The notes beneath the pieces are model-generated. The model saw nothing but the letters and a program-made list of their open reading frames with translations. It searched no databases and was not told the DNA's origin. The position numbers and the translations under genes were made by a program. Source: an uncultured bacterium (GTDB taxonomy: Bacteria > Pseudomonadota > Alphaproteobacteria > CAISDR01). Taken from it: a stretch of DNA of 8,755 bases. How positions within the stretch are numbered: position 1 is the first letter of the stretch; each line of letters begins with the position of its first letter. Below are positions 1 through 6,903 of this stretch, one piece after another. The DNA lies in contig CAISDR010000358.1 in NCBI GenBank assembly GCA_903884125.1, forward strand, positions 1 to 8,755. The letters are read 5' to 3'.

Positions 1-665
1 ATGTCATCCCCGCGATCCGCCTTGATCAGATTCGCGCTGCTCTGTTTATACCCGATGCCCTGATATTCAATATCGGTGCCGGTGCGATGGAAGGGTCTGG
101 TAAACGTCTGTGGGATAATGTGACAAATTCAGGTGCAAGAATTTTTGCAGTCGATATCGGTCGCGGTGAACATATTGATCTGGTGGCAGACGCCGCAAAA
201 TTGCCGCTGGCGGATCAGTCGGTAGATGGGATCGTTTTGCAGGCGGTGCTTGAACATGTCCGTGTTCCCGAACAGGTGATCGCAGAAGCGTTCCGGGTTC
301 TGCGTCCCGGTGGTCATGTTTATGTTGAAATGCCTTTTCTTCAGGGATTTCATGCCGACCCCCATGATTATCAGCGCTATACGCTGGAAGGATTGCGCTG
401 GCAGTTTCGCGCCTTTGACGAAATTTATTCCGGCGTTTCGGTTGGCCCGTTTTCGACCCTGGTATGGATGCTGCGGGATGGGCTTTCATCCTGGGCGGAC
501 AATCGATGGATCTATGCGTTCTGCCGATTCGTAGCGGGCTGGGTATTTGCACCATTGCGCTATTTCGATCTTTTGTTGGGCGACAGCAGGATCGCGCGCC
601 GACTGGCGAATGAATATTATTTCCTGGCTCAAAAGCCCGTGTCGGGCCACGCGGGTGTGACCTGA
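1..665 (+). CDS. Class I SAM-dependent methyltransferase, 5' truncated by the window edge
   Basis: The frame is open from base 3, so the gene begins upstream; 220 residues lie in the window. The ATG at 87 is not the start, because the SAM-binding loop lies before and across it. Counting from base 3, glycine motif I is at residues 21-27 (IFNIGAG). The acidic residue after the second strand is D51 (AVDIG). D63 and the LEH segment near 83-85 follow, then the RVLRPGG-to-VEMP strand at 98-111, typical of the Methyltransf_11 group. The segment around 117-127 (HADPHDYQRYT) recurs in methyltransferases of polysaccharide loci. A hydrophobic, aromatic stretch near residues 175-200 may touch the membrane. 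The gene ends with TGA two bases before the next start, so the two are probably translationally coupled. Likely role: methylation of a sugar or lipid-linked glycan, inferred from context. The fold is secure; the substrate is unknown. Confidence 0.85.
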   Translation, partial: VIPAIRLDQIRAALFIPDALIFNIGAGAMEGSGKRLWDNVTNSGARIFAVDIGRGEHIDLVADAAKLPLADQSVDGIVLQAVLEHVRVPEQVIAEAFRVLRPGGHVYVEMPFLQGFHADPHDYQRYTLEGLRWQFRAFDEIYSGVSVGPFSTLVWMLRDGLSSWADNRWIYAFCRFVAGWVFAPLRYFDLLLGDSRIARRLANEYYFLAQKPVSGHAGVT

Positions 666-667
666 CC

Positions 668-1792
668 GTGGACCAGCGACATATCCTCCACGTTATAAAA
701 AATCTTGACCCGGGCGATGCATCGGATGCGCTGCTGCAATTGGTGCGCTCGGCGGATCCGCTCAGCATAAGATCAACGATCATCTGTCTGGTGGATTCAG
801 TTGATATGGCCGCTGATGCAGGATCGGCGCAGGTCATCATACTGGGCAGGGCTGGTCGTGGCGCAGGATCGCTGGCGTTTCTGGCACTGCTGGCTGAGAT
901 ACGAGAATTAAAACCAGATATCGTGCAGACTTGGGATTATTCGGCAATCCTGATCGGGACGATTGCCCAAAGACTTTGTGGCGTAGGGGCGCCAAGTCTG
1001 ATCTGGACGCTTCATGCCATGCCACCGGCAAATGGAATTCGCGAACGGTTCCTGCCCAGTGTACTGGCACTTTTCACCGAGTGGGCCGAAGCAATCATTG
1101 TTCGGTCGTTCGAAATAATGCATGCCCATGCACCATTGGGATTTCATTCCAGGGATTGGCGTCGAATACCTTTTTTTGCGCCCAGGCATGACCCCCGGTT
1201 GATCAGCCAGCAAAGGCAGTCTCTGCGCAGGCAACTGGGTGCCAACGAAAATATGCGCCTGATAGTTCAGGTTGTGAACGCGAACTGGAAGACGGACCTC
1301 CAGCGATTCTTTGGTGCGGTCAGGGCACTCCGGAAATCCGAAGATGGGCTGGTATTTGCCGTCACCGGACCTGCTGCAATTGTGAATTCACCCGAAATTG
1401 GCGCAGCATTTCTATCGTTTGGAAATGAACCCGCCATTCAGCGCTTTGCAGACGATGACACCCGTGGGCTTGTCGCATTTGGCGCAGATGTGATTGTAAG
1501 CCCAGGAGGCATTGGCGGGGCATTGTCGAATCTGGCCGTGATGGCTATGGCTCAAGGTGTTCCGTGTATTACCGATCTGGGGGGAAATTCTGAATTACCT
1601 ATTGGGGATTCTCACCTAATGGTGCTGCCCGGAGATGCTGCCGCACTGGCCGGTGTTGTTCGGCGGCTGCTTCACCTGTCTCAAGTGGAATTGAACGCGC
1701 TTTGTGAATTTGTCCGGGACCGCACCGCCGGACTATTGGGCATGAATATCATTCTTGGTCGATATGGTGCGCTTTGTGAGCAATTATATAAT
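668..1792 (+). other. Domain: degenerate GT4-like glycosyltransferase module of the fusion
   Basis: The fold assignment rests on the order of strands and on the NLAVMAMAQGVP stretch, which aligns with the family pattern EGFPNVLxEAMAxGxP. In that alignment the first glutamate is G284 and the second is M292. The usual arginine of the VGR strand is absent near residues 202-206 (VVNANWK), although K208 could be the donor-phosphate lysine. H116 is retained. What is seen is loss of most donor-binding residues on an otherwise intact fold of normal length; the inference is weak or no transferase activity. The reading frame is clean, so this is divergence and not decay of the gene. Confidence 0.7.
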
Positions 1793-3211
1793 CGCCGTCA
1801 GGACCGCCTGCGCGCCGCCGCTGAACGTGCACTGCTGGCGCCAAGCCAGACATGGCTTGAACGTCAGATTGGCCGATTGGCTGAATTGCTTGGGATGCGT
1901 GGCCGCGTTCCCGTCCGGTCATTGGCCGGAACGGTCCTGCTGGTTGCGATGATGACCGCCATAGGCCGTTCGGCGACATTTGTTCGCGAGGTCATGGTTG
2001 CTGCAACTTTTGGCACAGGCCCGGAACTTGAAGCCTATTTCCTTGCCCTGGCGATTCCCACGTTTCTGACTGTATCGGCAACCGCCGCCATCCCTGCAGC
2101 CTATGCCCGGATCGCCAGCGCCGCCGCGCCTGCCGAGGCGCCATTTGTGTTGGGGCGCATGACAATGCTGTTCGGGCTGGTGGCAGTCACCCTGACGGCA
2201 GTTCTGACGTTTCTTGCACCTTATTACATGGCCGTCCTTGGTCGGGGTCTTCCGGCTCAGACGACGGCGGTTGCGGTTAGGCTTGTGCCATGGGTGTGTG
2301 CGATTATACCCAGTCAATTGTGGATCGCCCTGTGGACGGTTGCGCTGAACCTTCGTGGTCGTTTTGCCTGGCCGGCATTGTTATCAGCCATTACGCCCTT
2401 TGGAGTCGTTGTGGCCCTTGTGCTGGCAACTGGGGATGCAACGGCCGAAACCCTGGCCAATGGAACAGCTTTCGGGGCGCTGGCGGAAACCATCGTCATC
2501 GGACTGATGGCCTTTAGTATCGGGATCCGCTTCCAGTTTTTCCGGTCAGGGCTTGTTATAACAATGGGGCAGATCGGATGGGAAATCAGCACTGTCGTGC
2601 TTGGTACCCTGACCCTGGGGTCGGTGCCGCTGGCGGATCAGGTTGTGTCCGCGCAGGTCGGGCCTGGCGCGGTTGGGGCATTCTTCCTGGGGTCCAAAAT
2701 TGTCGCATCCATTACCGGCATAAGCGCCATAGCGCTGTCACAGGCCGTTATCCCCCGCATCAGCCTGATGGCCAGCGGCGGCGACCGTCTGGCTGTTTTG
2801 GCGCTGGCGCGCAACACGATTGTGCTGGTGATCCTGATAGGTCTTATTGCCAGCGGTGCGGTTGCAGCATTTTCTGCAGATATCGTCGAATTCGTTTTTG
2901 CGCGGGGCAGGTTTGGTGCCGCTGAAACAGCCGCCGTCGCTGCGGCCCAAGCGGCCTATGCCTGGCATATCGCGCCGTTTCTTGCCTGGGTCGTCACCTC
3001 GAGGATACTGGTTACCCTCGGAGCATCGAGGGTGGTGCTGGTTCTATCCGTCATTGCATCATTGGTTAATCTTGCAATGGATCTATTGGTCATGCAGCGG
3101 TTCGGGGTGCCGGGCATCGCGCTGACCACAGCGGTTTCTTACAGCCTGGTCATGATTTTGGGTCTGTTGCACCTGCGCCGGACTATTTTGACCAATGATC
3201 AAGGGCCTTGA
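668..3211 (+). CDS. Fusion of GT4-like glycosyltransferase domain and MurJ/MviN-type flippase
   Basis: This 847-residue protein has two parts. Residues 1-375 look like a GT-B, GT4-type glycosyltransferase: an opening strand (ILHVIKNLDPG), KPDIVQTW near 82-89, H116 in WTLHAM, and a C-terminal Rossmann part ending in AMAQGVPCITDLGGNSEL near 293-310. Residues 376-414 form a basic linker. Residues 415-842 are a MurJ/MviN flippase with about 12 membrane segments: R434-x5-R440 matches the Arg pair in TM1 of MurJ, and FARGRFGAAETAA lies near 744-756. The start is the GTG at 668, two bases after the upstream TGA; the first in-frame ATG (residue 47) would remove the first strand. No strong ribosome binding site is seen, so coupling to the methyltransferase is likely. 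The E-x7-E motif of the first part is lost (G284, M292), and the flippase has T468 where E. coli MurJ has R52. Likely role: translocation of a lipid-linked glycan across the inner membrane, with a probably non-catalytic sugar-binding module. Confidence 0.85.
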   Translation: MDQRHILHVIKNLDPGDASDALLQLVRSADPLSIRSTIICLVDSVDMAADAGSAQVIILGRAGRGAGSLAFLALLAEIRELKPDIVQTWDYSAILIGTIAQRLCGVGAPSLIWTLHAMPPANGIRERFLPSVLALFTEWAEAIIVRSFEIMHAHAPLGFHSRDWRRIPFFAPRHDPRLISQQRQSLRRQLGANENMRLIVQVVNANWKTDLQRFFGAVRALRKSEDGLVFAVTGPAAIVNSPEIGAAFLSFGNEPAIQRFADDDTRGLVAFGADVIVSPGGIGGALSNLAVMAMAQGVPCITDLGGNSELPIGDSHLMVLPGDAAALAGVVRRLLHLSQVELNALCEFVRDRTAGLLGMNIILGRYGALCEQLYNRRQDRLRAAAERALLAPSQTWLERQIGRLAELLGMRGRVPVRSLAGTVLLVAMMTAIGRSATFVREVMVAATFGTGPELEAYFLALAIPTFLTVSATAAIPAAYARIASAAAPAEAPFVLGRMTMLFGLVAVTLTAVLTFLAPYYMAVLGRGLPAQTTAVAVRLVPWVCAIIPSQLWIALWTVALNLRGRFAWPALLSAITPFGVVVALVLATGDATAETLANGTAFGALAETIVIGLMAFSIGIRFQFFRSGLVITMGQIGWEISTVVLGTLTLGSVPLADQVVSAQVGPGAVGAFFLGSKIVASITGISAIALSQAVIPRISLMASGGDRLAVLALARNTIVLVILIGLIASGAVAAFSADIVEFVFARGRFGAAETAAVAAAQAAYAWHIAPFLAWVVTSRILVTLGASRVVLVLSVIASLVNLAMDLLVMQRFGVPGIALTTAVSYSLVMILGLLHLRRTILTNDQGP
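1910..3193 (+). other. Domain: MurJ/MviN-type (MOP superfamily) flippase of the fusion
   Basis: About 428 residues with roughly 12 hydrophobic segments, against 14 in E. coli MurJ; the missing part corresponds to the last two helices. Conserved points compared with E. coli MurJ are R434 (R18), R440 (R24) and P464 (P48). Changed points are E455 for D39, T468 for R52, and K677 at the Arg of the ADR motif. R18, R24, R52 and R270 are functionally important in MurJ, so the pattern argues against a housekeeping lipid II flippase. It favours a paralogue dedicated to an exopolysaccharide or capsule intermediate. Confidence 0.75.
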
Positions 3212-3225
3212 CCTCTTCTAAGCTT

Positions 3226-3253
3226 TTGGCACCCCAATTTTTCGTAGTAGATT
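3226..3253 (+). promoter_or_regulatory. Possible sigma70-type promoter for the downstream membrane protein
   Basis: TTGGCA at 3226-3231 matches the -35 consensus at five of six positions. TAGATT at 3248-3253 matches the -10 consensus at four of six, with a 16-base spacer. It lies in the 106-base gap between the fusion gene and the GT-C-like gene, about 65 bases before the chosen start. It is a weak match that may be chance; read-through from upstream is equally plausible. Confidence 0.25.
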
Positions 3254-3317
3254 GTGATTCGTCGTGCTAGCTGTTCGCGGCCATGCGGCGACCCAAATCG
3301 GTCGGCGGGAGCCCTTA

Positions 3318-4958
3318 ATGTCCGAGCCAGTAATGACGCAGCCAATGTCCTTTAGCCAGTCGCTTGGCGCCGTGGTTCGGGTGGCCGATGAAGGCCGTCT
3401 GGTCCGCGCTGCGTTTGGCCTGCTGATCCTGGCCATGCTTGTGCCGGTTTTTGCATTTCAGGTGCCGCCAATGGCGGATTACGTCAATCATCTGGCGCGG
3501 ATGCATGTGATCGCATCGGCTGGCAATGACCAGCTGCTGAACAATTTTTACGCAATTAAGTGGCAGATTATCCCCAACCTTGTGATGGACGCTGTTGTGC
3601 CACCATTGGCCCGCATTTTGGGCACCTATCTGGCTGGTCAGGTATTTGTCGCACTTAATCTGCTGGCCATTGTTGGCGGCGTTGCGGCGCTGCATCGCGC
3701 CATCACCGGCCACCTGTCGCCCTGGCCGCTGGTATCGTTTCTATTCCTTTATAACCATGCGCTTTTATACGGGTTCATGAATTTCGTTTTTGCCTCGGCC
3801 ATTGCGCTTTGGGCGCTGGCGGCATGGGTTTACCTGCGCACGCATGACTGGAAATGGCGGGCGGCCGTTTCATCAGCCTTTGTGGTTGTTTTGTTCTTCT
3901 GCCATCTGTTCGGAATAGGCATGTACGGCCTTGGGCTTGGTGCCTATGAAGGCTGGCGGCTGTTCAGCAATCGGCCTGGCGTTGACGGGGCCAGATGGCA
4001 TGGCCGGTTGGTCTCACGTCAGGCACTGATCGACATTGCCGTGCTTTCATTGCCGTTTGTTCCAGCCTTGGGCCTCATGGCCTTTTCGCCAACCATGGGA
4101 CTGGCAACGGATGTGTCCTGGGACTGGAATGCTAAACTTGACGGACTGGGATGGCTGGTTCAGGCCTATGGCCACGGCCTTGATACAGCGTTTGGCTTTG
4201 TTCTGTTATTTGCAATGGCGCTGGGCCTGATGTTGCGGGCAATAACCATTCATCCTGCGGGGCTTGTCCTGCTGGTCAGCGGATTTGTTGTCTATGTTGG
4301 TATGCCGACCGTGCTGTTTGGGTCATGGGCGGCTGATCTGCGGCTTCCGGTGGCGCTGGTGTTTATGGCAATTGCGTTTGCTGACCTGAGTGTCGTCAGC
4401 CCCATTGCACGCCGGATATTTGTCTTTGCCATAATAGCTTTGTCGCTGGTGCGATTTGCCGGTGTTGGCACAGCCTGGGCCGAGATCGATCAGTCATTTG
4501 ATGATATGCGGTCAAGCTTGCAATTCATTGATCCGGGTTCAAAAGTGCTGGTCGCCACCGCCAACCGCCCGACCGGGACCGAAGAGATGAATCTGCCGCT
4601 GTCGCACGCAGCCTGCCTTGCCATGATCGAACGATCCAGTCTGGTCACCACGGCCTTTGCGGTAACCGGCAAGCAGATTTTGAATGTGCGTCCCGATTAT
4701 CACGCCATTGTGGATACCGAAGATGGCGACCCACCCAATGTGGCGGCCTTGGCAACGAATGCACATGCAGGCCCCAAAGCTGTTTTGCCAGCAAATTACT
4801 GGCGGCAATGGTCGGACCGGTATGATTTTGTCTATGTTCTTTATACAGCACCCGGCGATGCTAACCCCATCCCGGACCACCTGGAACTTCTATACGAGGG
4901 CGTGAATTTCCAGCTTTACGAAGTGATCCCGCCGGTTCGCCCAGACATACTGCGCTAA
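3318..4958 (+). CDS. Multi-spanning membrane protein resembling GT-C glycosyltransferases
   Basis: The protein has 546 residues from the ATG at 3318, which has GGGAG at 3307-3311 six bases upstream. An in-frame GTG at 3264 would add 18 residues but has no ribosome binding site. About ten hydrophobic segments span residues 30-385, and a soluble C-terminal part covers roughly 386-546. After the first membrane segment comes D54-Y-V-N-H58 in a loop that should face the periplasm. In GT-C enzymes the catalytic Asp sits in this first external loop. A second polar motif, AADLRLP at 338-344, lies before a late helix. GT-C enzymes use polyprenyl-linked sugars at the outer face of the inner membrane, which would suit a partner of the flippase encoded just upstream. 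The family is not one I can name, and a structural, non-enzymatic role in glycan assembly cannot be excluded. The TAA is 27 bases from the convergent dehydrogenase gene. Confidence 0.75.
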   Translation: MSEPVMTQPMSFSQSLGAVVRVADEGRLVRAAFGLLILAMLVPVFAFQVPPMADYVNHLARMHVIASAGNDQLLNNFYAIKWQIIPNLVMDAVVPPLARILGTYLAGQVFVALNLLAIVGGVAALHRAITGHLSPWPLVSFLFLYNHALLYGFMNFVFASAIALWALAAWVYLRTHDWKWRAAVSSAFVVVLFFCHLFGIGMYGLGLGAYEGWRLFSNRPGVDGARWHGRLVSRQALIDIAVLSLPFVPALGLMAFSPTMGLATDVSWDWNAKLDGLGWLVQAYGHGLDTAFGFVLLFAMALGLMLRAITIHPAGLVLLVSGFVVYVGMPTVLFGSWAADLRLPVALVFMAIAFADLSVVSPIARRIFVFAIIALSLVRFAGVGTAWAEIDQSFDDMRSSLQFIDPGSKVLVATANRPTGTEEMNLPLSHAACLAMIERSSLVTTAFAVTGKQILNVRPDYHAIVDTEDGDPPNVAALATNAHAGPKAVLPANYWRQWSDRYDFVYVLYTAPGDANPIPDHLELLYEGVNFQLYEVIPPVRPDILR

Positions 4959-4985
4959 CCAACGGGTCATCGTTAAGTATTAGAT

Positions 4986-6257
4986 CTATTCCTCGCGCGA
5001 TTTGTGGCCGCGATTGGCCCCCATAAATCCGAACAGATGCCCTGCGACTTTCCTGATCTGGATTTCTTCGGAACCTTCGGTGATGCGATAACGGCGATGG
5101 TGGCGATAGATGTGCTCAAACGGCTTGTGCCGCGAATATCCCATGCCGCCATGGACCTGAATGGCCTGATCAGACGCATTACAGACGAGCCGGTTGGCCC
5201 GGTAATTACACATCGACACTTTGTCGGATACATCCAGGTGATGCACCCGATCCATTTCCCAGGCGGTCTTGTAGACTAATCCGCGTACCATTTCCGCTTC
5301 TGTGTGCAGTTCGGCCAGCGGCCATTGAATGGCCTGATTTCCCGAAAGCGACTTGCCAAAAACCTTGCGGTTGCGCGCATATACGACTGACTCGTCAATA
5401 CAGTATTGCGCGGCACCCACACCCGATGCTGCCTGCCGGATACGGTTTTCGTGAACAAAATGCTGGGCAATAAACAGGCCGTTGCCTTCGCCACCCAGGA
5501 TCGTTTCATTGGATACCCGCACATTGTTCAATGTGACATGCGCATGGTCTGTTGGCATGTTGAACGTCCATAAAAACTGTTCAACTTTAAAGCCGGGGGC
5601 ATTGGTTGGCACCATAAAACAGGTAATACCACGGGCATCGCCCGCCTTGCCGCTGGTGCGGGCGAAAATCATATCGATGGTTGCCGAATGCAATCCCGTG
5701 TTCCACATTTTTTCGCCATTAATTACCCAATCATCGCCCTGGCGGACGGCGGTGGTTTCCATCCATGTGGCATCCGATCCATGGTCAGGTTCGGTCAGGC
5801 CAAAGGCAAGCCTGTGGGTGCCCTTGATCATGCCATTCAGATATTCATCCTTTTGGGCGGGCGTGCCGAAGGTGTGCATGATATGCACGGTCGGAAAATT
5901 GCCGACAATCGAGCTTTCATTCTGTAAGTCGTTGTGCAGACCCAACCCTTTATGCGCCAGATGTTCGCGGATGATCGCCATCGCCAGATTCGACCCATCC
6001 TGACCACCCAGCTCCTTGGGCAAGGCAAAGCGTAGATGACCGGCCTTGTCCGCCCGCCGTCGCATTTCGCCTAACAGTTCTTCCCATTCCGGGCGCGGCT
6101 GGCCGCCATTATCCCAGTCGGTACGTGCATGTTCACGGCGGTGATCAAAGAAACGGATATTGTCATCCATCTCTTCCAGCGGCTTGATCTCGCGATCAAT
6201 AAAGGCATCCAATTCGGCCAGCTTGGCCGTTATTTCTGCTGGAATTTCAAAGTCCAT
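4986..6257 (-). CDS. Acyl-CoA dehydrogenase family flavoprotein
   Basis: The protein has 423 residues, a normal length for a single acyl-CoA dehydrogenase. It should oxidise an acyl-CoA to the 2,3-enoyl-CoA using FAD and pass electrons to electron-transferring flavoprotein in the cytoplasm. The N-terminal helical domain covers about 1-145. The middle beta domain has the signature FGLTEPDHGSDA at 152-163 and VINGEKMWNTG near 178-188. The C-terminal helical domain holds the FAD/dimer segment AIQVHGGMGYS at 365-375. E394 in RITEGSEEIQ sits where medium-chain enzymes have their catalytic Glu. The long N-terminal segment and HNDLQNESSIVGN (108-120) set it apart from short-chain enzymes and recall the ACAD10/11-like branch. 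The chain length used cannot be told from sequence. No ETF, thiolase or hydratase gene is next to it. The ATG at 6257 has AGGGGAG 11 bases upstream, with two out-of-frame ATGs in between. Confidence 0.93.
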   Translation of the reverse strand: MDFEIPAEITAKLAELDAFIDREIKPLEEMDDNIRFFDHRREHARTDWDNGGQPRPEWEELLGEMRRRADKAGHLRFALPKELGGQDGSNLAMAIIREHLAHKGLGLHNDLQNESSIVGNFPTVHIMHTFGTPAQKDEYLNGMIKGTHRLAFGLTEPDHGSDATWMETTAVRQGDDWVINGEKMWNTGLHSATIDMIFARTSGKAGDARGITCFMVPTNAPGFKVEQFLWTFNMPTDHAHVTLNNVRVSNETILGGEGNGLFIAQHFVHENRIRQAASGVGAAQYCIDESVVYARNRKVFGKSLSGNQAIQWPLAELHTEAEMVRGLVYKTAWEMDRVHHLDVSDKVSMCNYRANRLVCNASDQAIQVHGGMGYSRHKPFEHIYRHHRRYRITEGSEEIQIRKVAGHLFGFMGANRGHKSREE

Positions 6258-6268
6258 GACGCATCCAT

Positions 6269-6275
6269 CTCCCCT
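6269..6275 (-). promoter_or_regulatory. Ribosome binding site of the acyl-CoA dehydrogenase gene
   Basis: AGGGGAG on the minus strand is the only good Shine-Dalgarno match before the gene. It is 11 bases from the ATG at 6257, four bases from an out-of-frame ATG at 6264, and directly abuts another at 6268. Protein family alignment still supports 6257 as the true start. Confidence 0.5.
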
Positions 6276-6296
6276 GACTGGCTTTTATTAGTCTCA

Positions 6297-6326
6297 ATTC
6301 TAGCCGAGTGACCGGGGCAGAGGAAA
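6297..6326 (-). promoter_or_regulatory. Possible promoter for the acyl-CoA dehydrogenase gene
   Basis: TAGAAT (6302-6297) matches the -10 consensus at five of six positions. TTTCCT (6326-6321), 18 bases away, is a poor -35. Placement would give a leader of about 33 bases. The 112-base gap after the lipoprotein gene makes an independent promoter reasonable, but this particular site is tentative. Confidence 0.2.
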
Positions 6327-6369
6327 CAGGTAGTTGAACACTGCGGCGTTAGTGTCGCAGATCGTTGCT

Positions 6370-6858
6370 CTATTTGGATGGTGCGGGCGGTGGGACGCAG
6401 TTTTCGATGATCGAATAGCATTGGTCCAGACGGCTTATACCTTCCGCATCCGGGCTGCTATAAACAACCTTGGATACTTTGCCATTGGTGATGGTGAAGC
6501 TGGCATTGCAAGTACGGCTTTCGGTGCCGCCGCTGTCACCCCAGATTCCGCCATAGCCCCAGCCGGGCCCGCCCCAACGTCCACCCCAGAATCCGCCGAC
6601 ACGGCCATGAAATCCGCCATAGCCGGCAGCAGCCGGATCCGCGCGCAATTTTATCATTTCATAGGTCATCACTTCGACTCCATCTGCGTTGGCGGTGCGG
6701 CTTGGTGCACCGGCACACTGGATCAAGACCGATTTTGGCAGACCCACAAGCCCGGTTTGAGCCGCCGCAGCACTGTCTGCACGCGGGCTCTGGCACGCAC
6801 CCAATCCCATCAAAGCCAATACTGGCAACAAAATCCGTGCATGCGTAATCATGAACAT
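6370..6858 (-). CDS. Small outer-envelope lipoprotein with a Gly/Trp-rich insert, possibly SmpA/OmlA(BamE)-like fold
   Basis: The 162-residue precursor has a lipoprotein signal peptide: R8, a hydrophobic core at 9-19, and the lipobox L19-G-A-C22. The residue after Cys22 is Gln, so Lol sorting to the outer membrane is expected. The mature part opens with LVGLPKSVLIQCAGAPSR near 37-54. This resembles the helix of small SmpA/OmlA-like proteins that runs L-x-G-x-x-K/S-x-x-L-x-x-C-A-G-x-P. It closes with a beta hairpin, C117NASFTITNGKVSKVVY. Residues 79-111 form a loop of Gly, Trp and Tyr (GYGG and WGG units). C48, C117, C147 and C154 could make two disulfides in the periplasm. The start at 6858 has AAAGGTG six bases upstream; a second ATG two codons on (6852) fits less well. 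It lies 80 bases after putA on the same strand. The lipoprotein call is firm; the fold is tentative and the function unknown. Confidence 0.8.
   Translation of the reverse strand: MFMITHARILLPVLALMGLGACQSPRADSAAAAQTGLVGLPKSVLIQCAGAPSRTANADGVEVMTYEMIKLRADPAAAGYGGFHGRVGGFWGGRWGGPGWGYGGIWGDSGGTESRTCNASFTITNGKVSKVVYSSPDAEGISRLDQCYSIIENCVPPPAPSK
6547..6624. repeat. Short GYGG-coding direct repeat inside the lipoprotein gene
   Basis: The 12-base unit TCCGCCATAGCC occurs at 6547-6558 and again at 6613-6624 in the same frame. On the minus strand it encodes the two GYGG units of the glycine-rich loop. This is a low-complexity coding repeat that could arise by slippage or duplication, not a mobile element. 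Confidence 0.5.
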
Positions 6859-6903
6859 TTAGGTCACCTTTGGAATTCGAACGGCGTAAAATCGTATAAG
6901 GCT

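Noticed and set aside
87..665. Reading the methyltransferase as a complete 192-residue protein from the ATG at 87
   Set aside because: The SAM-binding glycine motif lies just before and across this ATG and the frame is open to the window edge, so the gene is truncated and not complete.
67..840. 257-residue open frame on the minus strand across the methyltransferase and fusion start
   Set aside because: It runs antisense through two well-supported genes and their junction, with Arg/Pro/Ser-rich shadow composition.
3226..3242. Terminator-like TTGG/CCAA stem followed by five T after the fusion gene
   Set aside because: The stem is only 4 bp and AT-containing, too weak for an intrinsic terminator; it also overlaps the -35 candidate.
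3264..3317. GTG at 3264 as the start of the GT-C-like protein
   Set aside because: It has no ribosome binding site, while the ATG at 3318 has GGGAG at ideal spacing; the extra 18 residues are polar and unlike family N-termini.
5482..6003. 173-residue open frame on the plus strand inside the acyl-CoA dehydrogenase gene
   Set aside because: It is antisense to highly conserved catalytic and FAD-binding segments and has no family signature of its own.
6338..6355. ACACT/AGTGT inverted repeat after the lipoprotein gene as a terminator
   Set aside because: The stem is 5 bp with an 8-base loop and has no T run after it on the minus strand.
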